Positions 33,840-45,855 of a stretch of DNA of 64,000 bases are shown one piece after another (within the stretch, counting starts at the first letter, position 1; every line of letters starts with the position of its first letter). The position numbers were made by a program, and so were the translations under genes. The stretch covers positions 4,109,705 through 4,173,704 of the forward strand of contig LNAC01000031.1 of assembly GCA_002007465.1 (NCBI GenBank), written 5' to 3'. A model generated the notes under the pieces. That model saw nothing but the letters and a program-made list of their open reading frames with translations, did no database searches and was not told where the DNA came from. This stretch comes from Ailurus styani. Lineage: Eukaryota; Chordata; Mammalia; Carnivora; Ailuridae.

Positions 33840-34480
33840 CAACCCATATTTATGGAGTGTTTACTATAAAATGGCAATGGGAATAAAACAGTGAAAAAGC
33901 CACAGGTTCCTGTCTCCAGTAGGAAGAGAAATTGCATATAAATAAGCTATAGATCTTAACAAGTACTGTGAAAGAAATAAAGCAATGTGGCAAATGGGGA
34001 CAATTTTCAATAGAATAGAAAGGGAAGACCTCCACAAGGAGGGATATTTGAATCAACATGGAAGGATGACAAGATGGGGATGGAATGAGAAGGAGAAATA
34101 CATGTGCAAAAGTAGCAAGAACAAAAACCCTAAGGCAGGAGAAATCATGGCACCTGTTGGGCATGGGTGGGCAGTGTACTGAGAGCCTACTGAGAGCAGG
34201 TGGTACTGGGTGAGGGGCCGGCTTCTTCCCCAGCACAGCAGGGGTATGGATTCTACCCTCAGAGATATGGGAACTCACTAAAGGATTTTTAACAAAGAAG
34301 GAGACTTGATTTTATTTATTATTTTCATATATCACTCTGCTATGGAAGGAGAGGAGCATGGCAACAGTGGGAAAAGGGTGGTTAGAATGAAGATTACAAT
34401 TCTTTTGCACTTGTCCAGGAAGGAGGTGAAAGTGTTCTAGAACCAGGAGTAGTATTGATACAGGAAACAGTAAATAGTTT
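33840..34480 (+). repeat. Ancient interspersed repeat, probably old LINE
   Basis: ATTTATGGAGTGTTTACTAT, AAACAGTGAAAAAGCCACAG, AAAACCCTAAGGCAGGAGAA, GGAACTCACTAAAGGATTTT and GAAGGAGACTTGATTTTATT follow the order of a mammal-wide repeat also present at 48580-49100 plus 55820-56340. The 142 aa minus-strand open frame (33850-34278) lies inside it and shows no domain. Confidence 0.6.
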
Positions 34481-34508
34481 CAAAGTTTATCTTAGAAATA
34501 GAACTACA

Positions 34509-34695
34509 GGAGTGCCTGAGTACCTCAGCTGGTTAGGCACTTGCCTTCGGCTCAGGTCATGACCTCAGGGTCCTGGGATTTCAAGCCCCACACCGAGAGC
34601 TTTGTTCAGGGGCAAGTCTGTTTCTCCCTCTCCCTTCGTGATCTCTCTTGCTGTCACTCTCTCTCTAATACATAAATTAAATCTTAAAAAAAAAA
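34509..34695 (+). mobile_element. CAN-type SINE, first of three in a row
   Basis: GAGTGCCTGAGTACCTCAGC head (diverged), CTTGCCTTCGGCTCAGGTCA and poly(A). Flanks AGAACTACAG and GAACTAGAAC suggest a short diverged duplication. Confidence 0.9.
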
Positions 34696-34771
34696 AGGAA
34701 CTAGAACCTCAGAATTGCTTTTGGATTGGTTATGGAAGATAAGAGGAAAAGCACAGTCAAGAATGACTATT

Positions 34772-34972
34772 GGGGCGCCTGGGTGGCTCAGTCATTTAAG
34801 CCTCTGCCTTCAGTTCAGGTCATGATCCCAGGGTCCTGGCATCGAGCCCCACTTTGGGCTCCCTCCTCAGTGGGGAGCCTGCTTCTCCCTCTCCTTCTGC
34901 CATTCCCCCTGCTTGTACTCTCTCAGTCTCTCTCTCTCTCAAATAAATAAATAAAACCTTAAAAAAAAAAAA
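34772..34972 (+). mobile_element. CAN-type SINE, second of three
   Basis: GGGGCGCCTGGGTGGCTCAG head, CTCTGCCTTCAGTTCAGGTC, and AAATAAATAAATAAAACC plus poly(A). A 74 aa open frame that enters it is SINE-derived (WGAWVAQSFKPLPS). Confidence 0.95.
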
Positions 34973-34989
34973 AGTGACTCCTAGGCTTA

Positions 34990-35167
34990 AGCGCCTGGGT
35001 GGCTGAGCCAGTTAAATGTCCCGCTCTTGATTTCAGCTCACATCATGATCTCAGGTTCATAGGACTGAGTCCCTCATGGGCCTCCCTGCTTAGGATTCCT
35101 TCCCTCCCCTTCAGCTTCTCCCCCTGCTCACACATACATGCTCTCTCTCTTCCTCTCAAATAAATTT
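34990..35167 (+). mobile_element. CAN-type SINE, third of three
   Basis: AGCGCCTGGGTGGCTGAGCC head, CGCTCTTGATTTCAGCTCAC and CTCAAATAAATTTAAA. Its A-rich tail grades directly into the GAA/GGA tract, which probably grew from it. Confidence 0.92.
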
Positions 35168-35337
35168 AAAGAAGAAGAAGAAGAAGAAGAAGAAGGAGGA
35201 GGAGGAGGAGGAGGAGGAGGAGGAGGAGGAGAAGGTGGAGGAGAGGAGGAGGAAGAGGAAGAGGAAGAAGAAGAGGAGGAGGAGGAGGAGGAAGAAGAAG
35301 AAGAAGGAGGAGGAGGAGGAGGAGGAGGAGGAGGAGG
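35168..35337 (+). repeat. 170 bp GAA/GGA purine tract
   Basis: All purines on the plus strand except one T at 35236. Blocks run (GAA)n, (GGA)n, mixed GGA/GAA, (GAA)n, (GGA)n. Such homopurine tracts can adopt triplex (H-DNA) forms (general knowledge). The apparent poly-Glu/Gly and poly-Pro/Ser reading frames come from the repeat and are not genes. Confidence 0.97.
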
Positions 35338-36654
35338 CCTGGGCTTTTGTAAGTGTTTGGATGTATAGTGGAATTTGAATGGTGAGTGAGAGAGAAGTTG
35401 GTACATTATTGGGAGCATAACTTGAGATGTGACTAATGTCACCCAGACATCAGCTAGAGGTTCCCTAATTCCTAAGATCTAGGTAGTACATCCTTCAATC
35501 CTCAGTTCTATAACAGGAGGAGAACTAGAACTACTCAAGATTTCTTTTTTTTTTTTCTACAAGGGCTTAGAATTTCACCATTAGCCTGTGCTTTTGCCTC
35601 CTGTATTCTTACCTCCTATCTCCATTCACTGTTGTCAACACTTCAACTTCTTTCTTATTTCTTTCATTTTCAAAATATATGTTTGTTATCTTGTTTGGTA
35701 TATTTATTCATAACAAAACTAATAGCATTGTATGTAATGTAAGAGGGTGGGCATACTGATTTCAACAAAGCACAATTAATTCTAAGTGATGTCATACAAT
35801 ACCACATTCTGGGGGGAAAAAATCAAAGGTAATCAGGGCAATACCATTATACTTAATACTTTTTAGAAAGAGCTGTGTAAAAAAGGAAAGAAGAAAGACA
35901 GCTGTGTAGTATTTGGAATTGTCTAAATTTTTATGCTTATCAAAGCAATAGTACATTTTCTAAATGATTCAGATATTCATCAGAGTCATTGAAGCCACAT
36001 TGTTCTTAGAACATATAATGTAGAAAAACATCTCTGATGTCATTCTAAACCTAATTACATTCAAATGGGACTAGAAAGGTACCAAGTTCTTTACTTCATG
36101 CATTCCAGTGCCAGTGATGATCACTCTTGCATCAAGGTCTATTACTGTGAACAGTTTCTTTAAAAGGAGTGACTCATGACAGCTCCAGATAGGGAGCATG
36201 CCCTGTCATAATTTCTGCTTCATCTCATCTGCTGCAGAATCAGTCAGAGCCCCAGGAACAAGGACACCCCAGTTTCTCACAAAAGATCTACAGCAAACAT
36301 GTGCTCCTGTTGATAGTTGCCTCTCTCACTCATAAATTCATAAAACAAATCCACTCACATCCACTTCATTCAGTGTTCTCTTTACTCACTTCAGTGAAGA
36401 TCTGAGGGGTCAAAGAAATCATCACCAGACTCATAACCTCTTTAAAATCTCTACAAATTTTAAGTGAAAGTATATAAAATTATCCTAAAGGGGATTAAAA
36501 ATCATTAGATTACATTATACTTTTACTGAAAAATATTTTTTGTACACCTATAAAAAGTCAGAAACTCTAGGTTGCTAAGGATAAAGAATAGTACAAATGG
36601 ACACAATTGCTACATTAGGTAGCTAAAGGGCCTCAGGGTCTCCGGATTTTGTTT
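35338..36654. other. No gene seen
   Basis: Unique AT-rich DNA, with no exon, open frame or named repeat that I can support. Confidence 0.5.
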
Positions 36655-37073
36655 TGTTTTGGCTTTTTGTTTTTACATTTTTTAACTGCAGTATAATCAA
36701 TATAAAATATTACATTAGTTTCAGGTGTACAACATAATAACTAGATATTTGTATACACGGTGAAATGATCACCACAAAAGAAGTCTAGCTACCATCTGTC
36801 ACCTTATGAGGTTAACAAAAAAAGTTTGTTTCTTGCGATGGTAAAGAAAGATTTTAAGATTTACTCTCTTAGAGATTTCAAACATGCACTACAATATTAT
36901 TTACTATAGACATCATGCTGTACACTATATACCCATGACTTATTTAACTTTATAGCTGGAAATGTGTAACCTTTGATGCCTTCTTCAAAAGGCATTCATT
37001 TCACTCACTGCCCCCCCCCCAGCTCTCCTCCCCCTGGCAACTATCATTCTATTCTCTGTATCTATGAGTTTTG
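36655..37073 (-). mobile_element. LINE-1 3' UTR, antisense
   Basis: ACTGCAGTATAATCAATATA, TTACATTAGTTTCAGGTGTA, GTGAAATGATCACCACAAAA, ACCATCTGTCACCTTATGAG, CATCATGCTGTACACTATAT and CTGGCAACTATCATTCTATT are a reverse L1 3' UTR. A C-run lies at about 37009-37020. Confidence 0.85.
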
Positions 37074-37089
37074 TTTTGTTTGTTATATT

Positions 37090-37556
37090 TGTTTTTTAAT
37101 TCTTTTATTTGAGTAAAATTGACACACAATGTTACATTAGTTTCAGGTGTACAATATAGTGATTTTATAGGTTTATACATTACACACAAGTATAGATACT
37201 GTCACTATACAACACTATTACAGTATCATTAATGATATTCCTTATGTTGTGCCTTTTATTCCTGTGACTTATTCATCCATAACTGGAAGCTTGTATCTCC
37301 CACTTCCCTTTACCCATTTTGCCCAGCCCCCCACCCCCACCTCCCCAATGGCAGCCATTAGTCTGTTCTCTGTATTTATAGGACCCATTCTGGTTTTTAT
37401 TTGTTTATTCACTTGTTTTTTAGATTCCATATATAAGTGAAATCATATGGTATTTGTCTTTTTCAGTCTGACTGATTTCACTTGGCATAATACCCTCTAG
37501 GTCCATCCATGTTGTTGCAAATGGCACGATCTCATCATTTTTCTGGCTGAGTAATA
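37090..37556 (-). mobile_element. LINE-1 3' UTR, antisense, second copy
   Basis: TTTATTTGAGTAAAATTGAC, TTACATTAGTTTCAGGTGTA, GTATAGATACTGTCACTATA, CCAATGGCAGCCATTAGTCT, GATTTCACTTGGCATAATAC and TCCATCCATGTTGTTGCAAA form another reverse L1 3' end, starting close behind the first. The two share the early UTR segment, so they are separate insertions or a local duplication. Confidence 0.87.
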
Positions 37557-38439
37557 TTAATCAAGTAAGATGCCATGGTTTTGAGGATTTTTGAGCTTGA
37601 TACAATATGGAAGTAATTTTTCAACCAGAAACAGTCAAGAGATTGTAGATTAATACAAAAGAATATACATGTTGTTGACAGTGGCACTTAAGACTTGGGT
37701 GTATTTTTCACTTTTCTGAGTGAAGCAAAACTACCATTTCTTAGACACAGGGAGCATATTTTCCTTCCTCCTAAACCCTTTCTGATCAGGATTGCTCCAT
37801 AACCATGAATCCCATGGATTCTCAATAGTAAGCATTAATTAAACAGAAAGAGACTAGTGGTTACATTTGTAGCAAGAGTGCTCTTACTGTCTTAAAGTTA
37901 TTTGGAACTCAATGAAGTTATATTGTTTTACAGAGATTCTTTAATCATGTGCCTTTAAGCTAGGGCTGCAGTATTCAACTTCTCTGACATAGAATTTTTA
38001 TAGAAATTGTACTTAATTTGGAAGAATATACTATTACAATACTAAATAGTTCAAGGGAACTTTTCATTTCCCACTGTGTTTGGATGGAATGTTCTATATG
38101 CATCTATATGCATCTAGTTGTTTTGACCCATAGTAATTATGAGTTGATCATACATGTGAGTTGGATTTAATAAGTGAAGTCTTCTGAGTAAGCAAAGTTT
38201 TGATTTTTTATTATTGTGGAGAAAGTGGAATGAGATTTAGTTTAAGAAAAAAACTATGTTTACCAACAGGGTAGATGTCACTGAAGCACCAACAGATTAA
38301 AGATAGCTCCACATTGCCATCAACTTCCTTTTTGGGAAAGAAGAAAGGAATCCAATTTTGAGCCTCTTTTATAAAAGTGGTGAACTACACAAAACCTGAT
38401 TATATGTTGAAACTGCACTAAGTCTCTGAAATCCAAAAA
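37557..38439. other. No gene seen; short L1-like motif
   Basis: Mostly unique. GTGTTTGGATGGAATGTTCT at about 38079-38098 also occurs in the antisense L1 near 40028-40047, suggesting a small decayed L1 piece. Confidence 0.45.
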
Positions 38440-38755
38440 AATATTACACTGTTTTTGATAGTGGCTGCACCAAATTACATTTCCATATACCCACTATATT
38501 ACAATCTATAGTAATTAACAGACTATTTTGATTACTATAGGTTTGTAATATAGTTTGAAACCAGAAAATGTGATGCCTCTAACTTCGTACTTATTTCTCA
38601 AGATTGCTTTGGCTATTTGGAGTCTTTTGTGGTTCCATACAAATGTTAAGAAAGTTTTTTCTATTTCTGTGAAAAATACCAACAGAATTTTTATAGGAAT
38701 TACACTGAATCTGTGGATTGCTTTGAATAATACGGCATCTTAAGAATATTAATTC

Positions 38756-38994
38756 ATGGGCGCCTGGGTGGCTCAGTGGGTTAATGCCTCTGCTTTTGGC
38801 TCAGGTCATGATCTCGGGGTCCTGGGATCGAGGCCCGCATCGGGCTCCCTGCTCAGCGGGGAGCCTGCTTCCCCCCCTCTCTCTCTGCCTGCCTCTCTGC
38901 CTCCTTGTGATCTCTCTCCCTCTGTGAAATAAATAAATAAAAATAAATAAATAAATAAAAAATAAAGCAAGTCTCTCTCTTTAAAAAAAAAAAA
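38756..38994 (+). mobile_element. Young CAN-type SINE with 14 bp duplication
   Basis: GGGCGCCTGGGTGGCTCAGT head, CTCTGCCTGCCTCTCTGCC middle, tail with AAATA repeats and a second poly(A). AAGAATATTAATTC at 38742-38755 recurs at 38995-39008. The tail carries an extra GCAAGTCTCTCTCTTT segment between two A-rich runs. Confidence 0.97.
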
Positions 38995-39316
38995 AAGAAT
39001 ATTAATTCTTCCAATCCATAAGCATGGACTATCTTCCCATTTATTTGTGTATTCTTTAACTTCTTTCATTAATGTATTAATAATTATATGTTTATAGAAA
39101 TATATCCATTTCTTCTGGGTTGTCCAATTTGTTGGCATATAATTATTCACAGTAGTCTTATAATTCTTTTGTACTTCTGTGGTATTAGTTGTAACTTCTC
39201 CTCTCTCATTTAGTGTTTCATTTATTTAAGCCCCTCTTTTTTTCTTTGTTCAGCTAGCTATAAGTTTGTCAATTTTATCTTTTCAAAGAACCAGTTGTTA
39301 GTTTCATTGAAATTTT

Positions 39317-39524
39317 TTTTTTTTAAAGATTTTTTATTTATTTATTTGACACAGAGAGAGAGAGAGATTACAAGTAGGCAGAGAGGCAGGCAGAGAGACA
39401 GGGAGAGGAGGAAGCAGGCTCCCTGCCGAGCAGAGAGCCCGATGCGGGCCTTGATCCCAGGACGCTGAGATCATGACCTGAGCCGAAAGCAGAGGCTTTA
39501 ACCCACTGAGCCACCCAGGCGCCT
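39317..39524 (-). mobile_element. Young CAN-type SINE with 16 bp duplication
   Basis: Minus-strand copy. GTTTCATTGAAATTTT at 39301-39316 recurs at 39525-39540, inside the antisense L1. Confidence 0.97.
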
Positions 39525-40233
39525 GTTTCATTGAAATTTTGATATTATCTTTTGACCCTTATTTCATTTATTTCCACTGTGATCTTTGTTATTTCCTTCC
39601 TTCCACTAATTTTGGGCTTTGTTTGTTTTCTTTTTCTAGTTCCATGAAGTAAAAAGTACATTGTTTACTTGCAATTGCCCTTATTTCTTGAGCTAGGCCT
39701 GTATTGCTATGAACTTCCCTCACAGAACTGCTTTTGCTGCATCCCATCGATTTTGGTGAGTTGTATTTCCATTTTCATGTGTCTTAAGGCATTCTTTGAT
39801 ATATTTGTTCATCCACTGGTTGTTCAGTAGCATGCTGTTTAATCTCCACATATTTGTGATTATTCCAGTTTTCTTTTTGTAACTGATTTCTAGCTTCATA
39901 TCATTATGAAAAGATGCTTATGTGATTTAAGTCTTCTTAAATGTATTGAGGCTTGTTTTGTGGCCTTACATATGATCTATTCTGGAGAATGTTCCATGTG
40001 CACCTGAGAAGAATGTATGTTCTGTTGTGTTTGGATGGAATGTTCTAGATGCATCTATTAAATCCATCTGGTCTAATTTTCATTTAAGGCTGACATCTCT
40101 TTATTGATTTTCTGTCTAGATGATCTATTCATTGATATAATTGGGGTATTAAAATTACCAGGGTCTTTGTTTCATCATTCCAGCTACAAGGGCAATCAAA
40201 CATACTCAAATTAGCCTGGGTTTCCTTTAAGGC

Positions 40234-40255
40234 TTTTTTTTTTTTTTTTTTTTTT
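40234..40255. repeat. Poly(T), 22 bp
   Basis: Pure T run just beyond the end of the antisense L1, with no SINE body attached. Confidence 0.9.
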
Positions 40256-42279
40256 GAGATAAGGAAAGGCCTAATAGAAGCAGTATCGCTGGCCCAGCTT
40301 TTCAAGTCAAGTCTCATATTTAATGAGAGAATATTTTTAAAAGTCCTTGTGTGTTACCTCCTGCAATGTGGGCACTAAAAGAATGTCAGTCATCCTGTCC
40401 TTTCATTTGTTTGGTGTATATTCAAAGCAAATCGTAGTGTCCTTCTACACTGGGGTTCTGGAAGTGAATTAAGCTCTAATGACCAAAGGCATCCTTTGGA
40501 TTAAATGAATTAATTTCTCTCTTATGCATACAGAAAGGTACTTCCTAAGTGTCACTTTTGGGAGACTTGGGAAAACAACCACTTAAATCATTATCAGAAA
40601 GGCTTACTTCTCTCTCACAAACCTAAACTGAAGTTAAAGATTAGACTACAATATTACTTTTACCTTCTAATTTTGAAAGCAAGGTTAAATTGGGGAAAAG
40701 ATCTAATTTGGTAAAGGCACAAACCCTAGAACAACAAAAAATAAACCAGAAGCCAGAGAGTCTCTGGAGAACCAAGGACTCAAAAGAGAAAAGTTAGACT
40801 CACTAAAGGTTGAGTGTTCTAAGGAAAACAGAACTGTGCAGAGGCCAGAACCAATGAAACACCAGTTAGACTAAAATCAAATACAGTGCAGCTGAAACCA
40901 AAACAAATGCACCCATTCAAGGAAAAAGACCAGAAAAGCTTAGAAATTATTGTGCTTCTCTGTACTCTTCAGAGGGCCCCAAAACATCTAAGATAAACTA
41001 TTACATGCTCACATACCCTGCAAACAGGGTTTTAATCACACAAAGGGAATAAGGTGTGCCACAAAAAAATCTCAAGGCCGAGAAGTCACACAGATGAGAA
41101 AGGTTTATGTCAAAAGTTAATTTAAAATTCTAAAAAGGGCTTAAAACCATTTATTCTAATCACTCAGTGAATCTTTCCCAGAAAGGAAATTACCTAACTC
41201 AAGGACATAGAAACTCATCATGGCTTTTTTCAAAGCTGACAAAGACATGACAAAAATTAAGTTGTAGAGACACATTAACATTTCTTAAGTAAACATACAA
41301 TTATTTTCCTCCACATAGTTGAAGTGCATGGACTGAACATGAACTAATTCATAATATACATCTATTATTACCAGCAAAGTTTTATCACAAGTCAACTTTA
41401 TGCAAGTGATGTAAAATGAGATTTATATTTAATTCACTATTGTAAATTGTACCAACTGCCAGTGTTAACACTGGCAGCATCAGATGCCAAAAAAGCTTTT
41501 ATATGCCTGGAAGGAGCATGCTTTCCAAAACTGTTATGAAAAAAATAAATAAATAAAAGGAACTGGGAACAAAAAGATAAAAGAACCTTCTTGTCACTTA
41601 ATATTCTGTAGGAAGACCATAAAGGGTACTTGAAATAAAAATCTAAACCAAAAAAAAAAAAAAAAAACCACCAAAAAATCCCAGATATTTGGACTTCTCA
41701 GTCAAGGGCAGAAGAAAGCAGGCAGCCCTTAATGTCTCTCCTTTAAAATTAATCAGTACAACCAGGAGATATGACTGAGATAACTCATTCCAGCTTTTAG
41801 GTACAGCAAGTGGCAACGCTCAAGTGTATTATCTCATTTTTAGATGAATTTGCAATTCACTCTTAAAACCAACAACAGTAAAAGTTGACCCCTTAGAGTC
41901 CTTAGAATACCTGTCTTCACACAAGGAATTATTGAATTTCACAATTTCACAAAAATCATAATTGTAGTAATGCAGCTAATGATTTCCTCTGACCACTCTC
42001 CACAAATTTTAAATCAGCTCAGGTACAATTATCTTGGAGGTGATTGCAAATAAAAATGTCTACTAGGCCTTCCTTAATCTATAACTTGACATCTGACAAA
42101 AATGCTAAATTATTTCACCATATTTTAAGGGCCCAGGACAGTGAATAGTTCAAATGCCACTGCCAATAAAGATTTGGATAGCCACATATTTAGTTCCCTA
42201 ATATTAATCACTACATTTTCAAAACATGGAGAATCGACTCACCTTTTTCAATTAGATATGACAGGGAGTAGGAGCAAGT
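40256..42279. other. No gene seen; poly(A) at 41650
   Basis: About 2 kb without a recognisable transposon body. A pure A run of 18 bp lies at 41650-41667. No open frame of interest. Confidence 0.5.
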
Positions 42280-42455
42280 TTTGTATCCAACAGAGTTCTA
42301 AACCTGACTTTCTAATTTACTAATTTTATGATCTTAATTTCTCTATAGTTTTCTCACCTATAAAAAGGTAAAAAATCCTCTACATAGCACTGTTATGGGG
42401 ATTAAAAAAGTTGATTTACAGTGTTTGGCATATAGTTTATGGAACATAAAGATGA
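42280..42455 (+). mobile_element. MIR SINE fragment
   Basis: TTCTAAACCTGACTTTCTAA, TTTATGATCTTAATTTCTCT, AGTTTTCTCACCTATAAAAA and CAGTGTTTGGCATATAGTTT are a diverged forward MIR. Confidence 0.68.
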
Positions 42456-43149
42456 ACAAAGGATAACTGCAATTATTGTGTGGAAATAAAGGATGTTTAG
42501 AATGCCATAGTTTGAATACCTACAAACATATCAGCTTTTACACACTACCTTGGTTTCAGGAAATCTTTAGGGTTAAAATACAAAGTCACTAAATCAAAAT
42601 GTAAACGCATACACAAAAAAGATGAGGTTAATTTTTAAAAGATAGAATGTCAGAAAAAGATGAGCTTTGTCCGTTATATATAGTACAATTTCTAAGATAA
42701 ACAGAATGATTATTTAGGAAAATAAATCAACAACTGATTAACTTAACAGACACTAAAGTAAGGCAGGAAATTTTTCTAAGAGTTTTTCAAAAGAGGGCAA
42801 TAAATGCAATAAAAATGCAATAAAAAGTATCCTCAACAATATCCTTACATAAGATAAATTTCACAGACTTTCTCAATATAGACATCCCACCAAATTGCAG
42901 TGACACGTTTTTTTAATAAAGTCAGAAATCCCATACTAACAACCAAAAACACTTTTTGAATTTGAGAGATTAATAATGTAATAGACTTGGTGCTGTGTTT
43001 ACAAAGAATTCTCTAAAGGCACCATTCCTGCATGAAGGAGAAATCTATAATAGACAAATGTCATCTCATCAAATAAGCCCACTGACTTCTATACTAGTCT
43101 ATCTGGAAAAGGGTTTTCATAGAAGGAAAAAGTAGGTACTTTTTATGTT
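42456..43149. other. No gene seen
   Basis: Unique AT-rich DNA. Confidence 0.5.
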
Positions 43150-43165
43150 TAAATAATTGAAATGA

Positions 43166-43372
43166 GGGGCACCTGGGTGGCTCAGTCAGTTGAGGCTCCA
43201 ACTCTTGGTTTTGATTCAGGTCATGACCTCAGGGTCATGAGATGGAACCCCGTGTGGGCCTCTGTGCTCAGCACAGAGTCTGCTTGTCCCTCTCCCTCTG
43301 TCCCTCCCTCCACTCTCTCCCTCCCTCCCCCTCTCTCTCTCTATTTCTAAAATAAATAAATAAATAAAATCT
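43166..43372 (+). mobile_element. CAN-type SINE with near-perfect duplication
   Basis: GGGGCACCTGGGTGGCTCAG head and (CCCT)n/(CT)n middle, then AAATAAATAAATAAAATC. TAAATAATTGAAATGA at 43150-43165 matches TAAATAATTTGAATGA at 43373-43388 at 14 of 16 sites. Confidence 0.95.
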
Positions 43373-43388
43373 TAAATAATTTGAATGA

Positions 43389-43734
43389 ATGAAGAACATC
43401 TCTGTAAGAGAGGTAAGAATTATATCGGAAATCATAACTGTAAGAACTCAGAACAATTTAAGCTTTATCACCACTACCCCCATGTTTGTTAAACTCTATT
43501 TTCTCTTAAGCCATATCATCAAAACTCTGAAAATGAAAGGCGCAACAAAAAAGGAAGACAGCACAACACTGTCTTTAAGGAAGGGAGGAAAGGGTACAAG
43601 AGGAAGAGAGGGAAAGAGACAGGAAGTTGTCTGGCGTAGACTCTGAAATGGTCCTCAGGGTCAGGCAACTCTTGACTAAAGTCATATAGATGAAAAAAAA
43701 GTGGAGACAGATCATAGAAAGAGAATAATAATAG
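43389..43734. other. No gene seen
   Basis: Unique sequence. An 85 aa open frame (43389-43646) is not recognisable. Confidence 0.5.
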
Positions 43735-43965
43735 TATCTGATCTTTATTAAGTGCTAACTGAACAATTTAAGTATTTAATTTCAATCTCATAACAATCTT
43801 CTGAGGGAAGTACTATTATTATTCCCTTTCTGCCAATAAGGAAACATACAAAAAAGTTGAATAATTTGGTAGTGCTTCCACATTGTTTGAGAATGGCAGA
43901 GACAGGATTCAAAGGCAGGCTGTCTAACTCCAAAGCTCTCTCACAAAGCCCATACCAGATAAAAA
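43735..43965 (-). mobile_element. MIR SINE
   Basis: CTTTATTAAGTGCTAACTGA, AATCTCATAACAATCTTCTG, TACTATTATTATTCCCTTTC and GCAGAGACAGGATTCAAAGG are the reverse MIR in order. Confidence 0.85.
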
Positions 43966-45840
43966 CTCCAGTCACACTACTGATGCAGTATCTCACCATC
44001 TAAGTTAGCTTTGAACTTTAAAGAGCTAACCTTTAGATGCCTGCTCAACCACTGGGGGAAATCACTGAAGTCACTGTCAATAAGAAGTAACAATTATTCA
44101 TACCTATTCATGAAATATGACATTTATAGGTAGACATTTATAGAGTTCTTAATCACTAGGCTAGCAACCCAAAAGTTCACTTTTTAAATTTAAGGGCACC
44201 TTAGATACCATGTAAAATGTTAAGCAAAAACCTATCATCAACTTTGGAGCATACATATCCAATAATTGCTTTGCTGTTAAAGGTTGCAAAATCCTCCTAG
44301 TCAAATAACAGGCTCAGAATGCTCTGCACAAAATCTAAACCTGATCTGCTAACATATGGGAAGTTTAGGATATACATGTCCCTATCATGACATTTTGTTC
44401 TAAGAATGGGGGATAGTCTTTTAAAAAGTTAATCAAGGGAAAAAAGAAGAGACCTGCAACACTAATCATTAAAGTCAATTGATGTCCTATTCAAACATCA
44501 AGGGACGGGGTAAACAAGGTGATAGGACATAAAATAAAATGAGATTGAGATAACCTTATCAATATCTTCAGTAGATATTATGCATTAATAGCTGCTGTAA
44601 TCCTCATTTCTGTAAAACAATTTGCATTGTTCTGTTACCATTCTTACTAACTTGTCTAATATTTATAATGAGATCAATGTTTAAAGTGTTTATCGTTGCT
44701 ATTAAGAAATACAGATATGGACAACTATTGATTTCTTATTAAGCAAATAACCATGTATGATGTTCCTCTTTTGAAAGTACGAGGCTCCACATATGTGACA
44801 AGAATAAAAAGAGGAATACAGGAAAAAATAAGGTCTCTGCCTTTAAGGAGTTTGCACATTTAGATGAAAAAAAGTGAAACTTATAGTGAATTTTATTTCA
44901 ACCTGAGTCAACCATATAGTTAGTGTACACTTGAAGATACTTAGAATTAGAAGGTATTAAAAAGGAAGAAGAATAAAAAATGCTAAAGATTTGGGATTAG
45001 ATAATTTAGAGAAAAACAAAGAGTACAATTGAACTACCTTAAAATTTTCTGGTAGCGTTAATAAGTGCTATCTCTACAAAAAAATTTAGGAAATGGGGAA
45101 AGTTTTGTCTAAGCAAACATAAGGATAATGTTGATGATCAGGATAATTATATTTGGTGAGAAAACAATACTTTTTCATATCTAAAATTCTGAAAAATTAA
45201 TCAATTTAATTTTGGTTAAATTAATCAAATAATCAATCAAAAAATTAATTTTGTCAACCTTATTGCCAAAACCAATGGGAGAAAGTATTTATGAAAAGAA
45301 GAGGAAACTGAATAGAATCTTGGGCCTTGGGACTATGAGTAGAATTAAAAACATAAAATAGGCAAAGCAAGGGGGGGAAAGATGAAGTAGACAATTTTAA
45401 GAAAAGACAGGCCATGTTTTTTTCTAATATGTTTGTAATCTTAAATAAGACTTCTAATATACAAGTATTTCTAAAACTATCTCTCAGTCCCAACTGGGGA
45501 GGTGAACAATAGGCACACTAGTCTAATAATTCAGAAGACATTTCCATTGTGCTGAATTTGTTGTTAAAACTATTTTGTGACCTGTCGACACAGGGATCCT
45601 TTGGGATCCCCACTGAGAAGCCAACCTTGGAATAAACAAACAACTGTCTTATTAATCCACCAAGTAAACAATCCTCAAGCAGATAGCCCAGAGCTGATTT
45701 TTCCATCATGTTGAGTTTCAACTTGGAAAATAGCTCCCTGAATTAAAACTCTAAAATCCATGCCAACAATGTAAAGATATCAGAAGCTTGATTTCTGAAT
45801 TCCCCATCATTATTTTAACACTGCCAACCAATGAGTCTTT
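43966..45840. other. No gene seen; old repeat trace
   Basis: 44790-44870 (AAGGTCTCTGCCTTTAAGGA) resembles the TCCCTGCCCTCATGGAGCTT segment of an old mammal-wide repeat. Otherwise unique and AT-rich, with a small AT-rich inverted motif near 45190-45250. Confidence 0.45.
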
Positions 45841-45855
45841 AGGAAGGAAATTTTT

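Larger units (their letters stand above)
38440..40165 (-). mobile_element. LINE-1 ORF2, antisense, split by two SINEs
   Basis: Reverse ORF2 order: ACCAGAAAATGTGATGCCTC, TTTGGCTATTTGGAGTCTTT, CTTCTGGGTTGTCCAATTTG, CAAAGAACCAGTTGTTAGTT, CTGCTTTTGCTGCATCCCAT, TTCATCCACTGGTTGTTCAG and TCTGGAGAATGTTCCATGTG (EN region). Interrupted by SINEs at 38756 and 39317. No intact frame on either strand. Confidence 0.88.

Noticed and set aside
33850..34278. 142 aa minus-strand frame
   Set aside because: Lies entirely in a diverged ancient repeat on the opposite strand and has no recognisable domain.
35128..35442. Opposed frames with poly-Pro/poly-Ser and poly-Glu/poly-Gly
   Set aside because: Both are translations of the GAA/GGA purine tract; no protein is supported.
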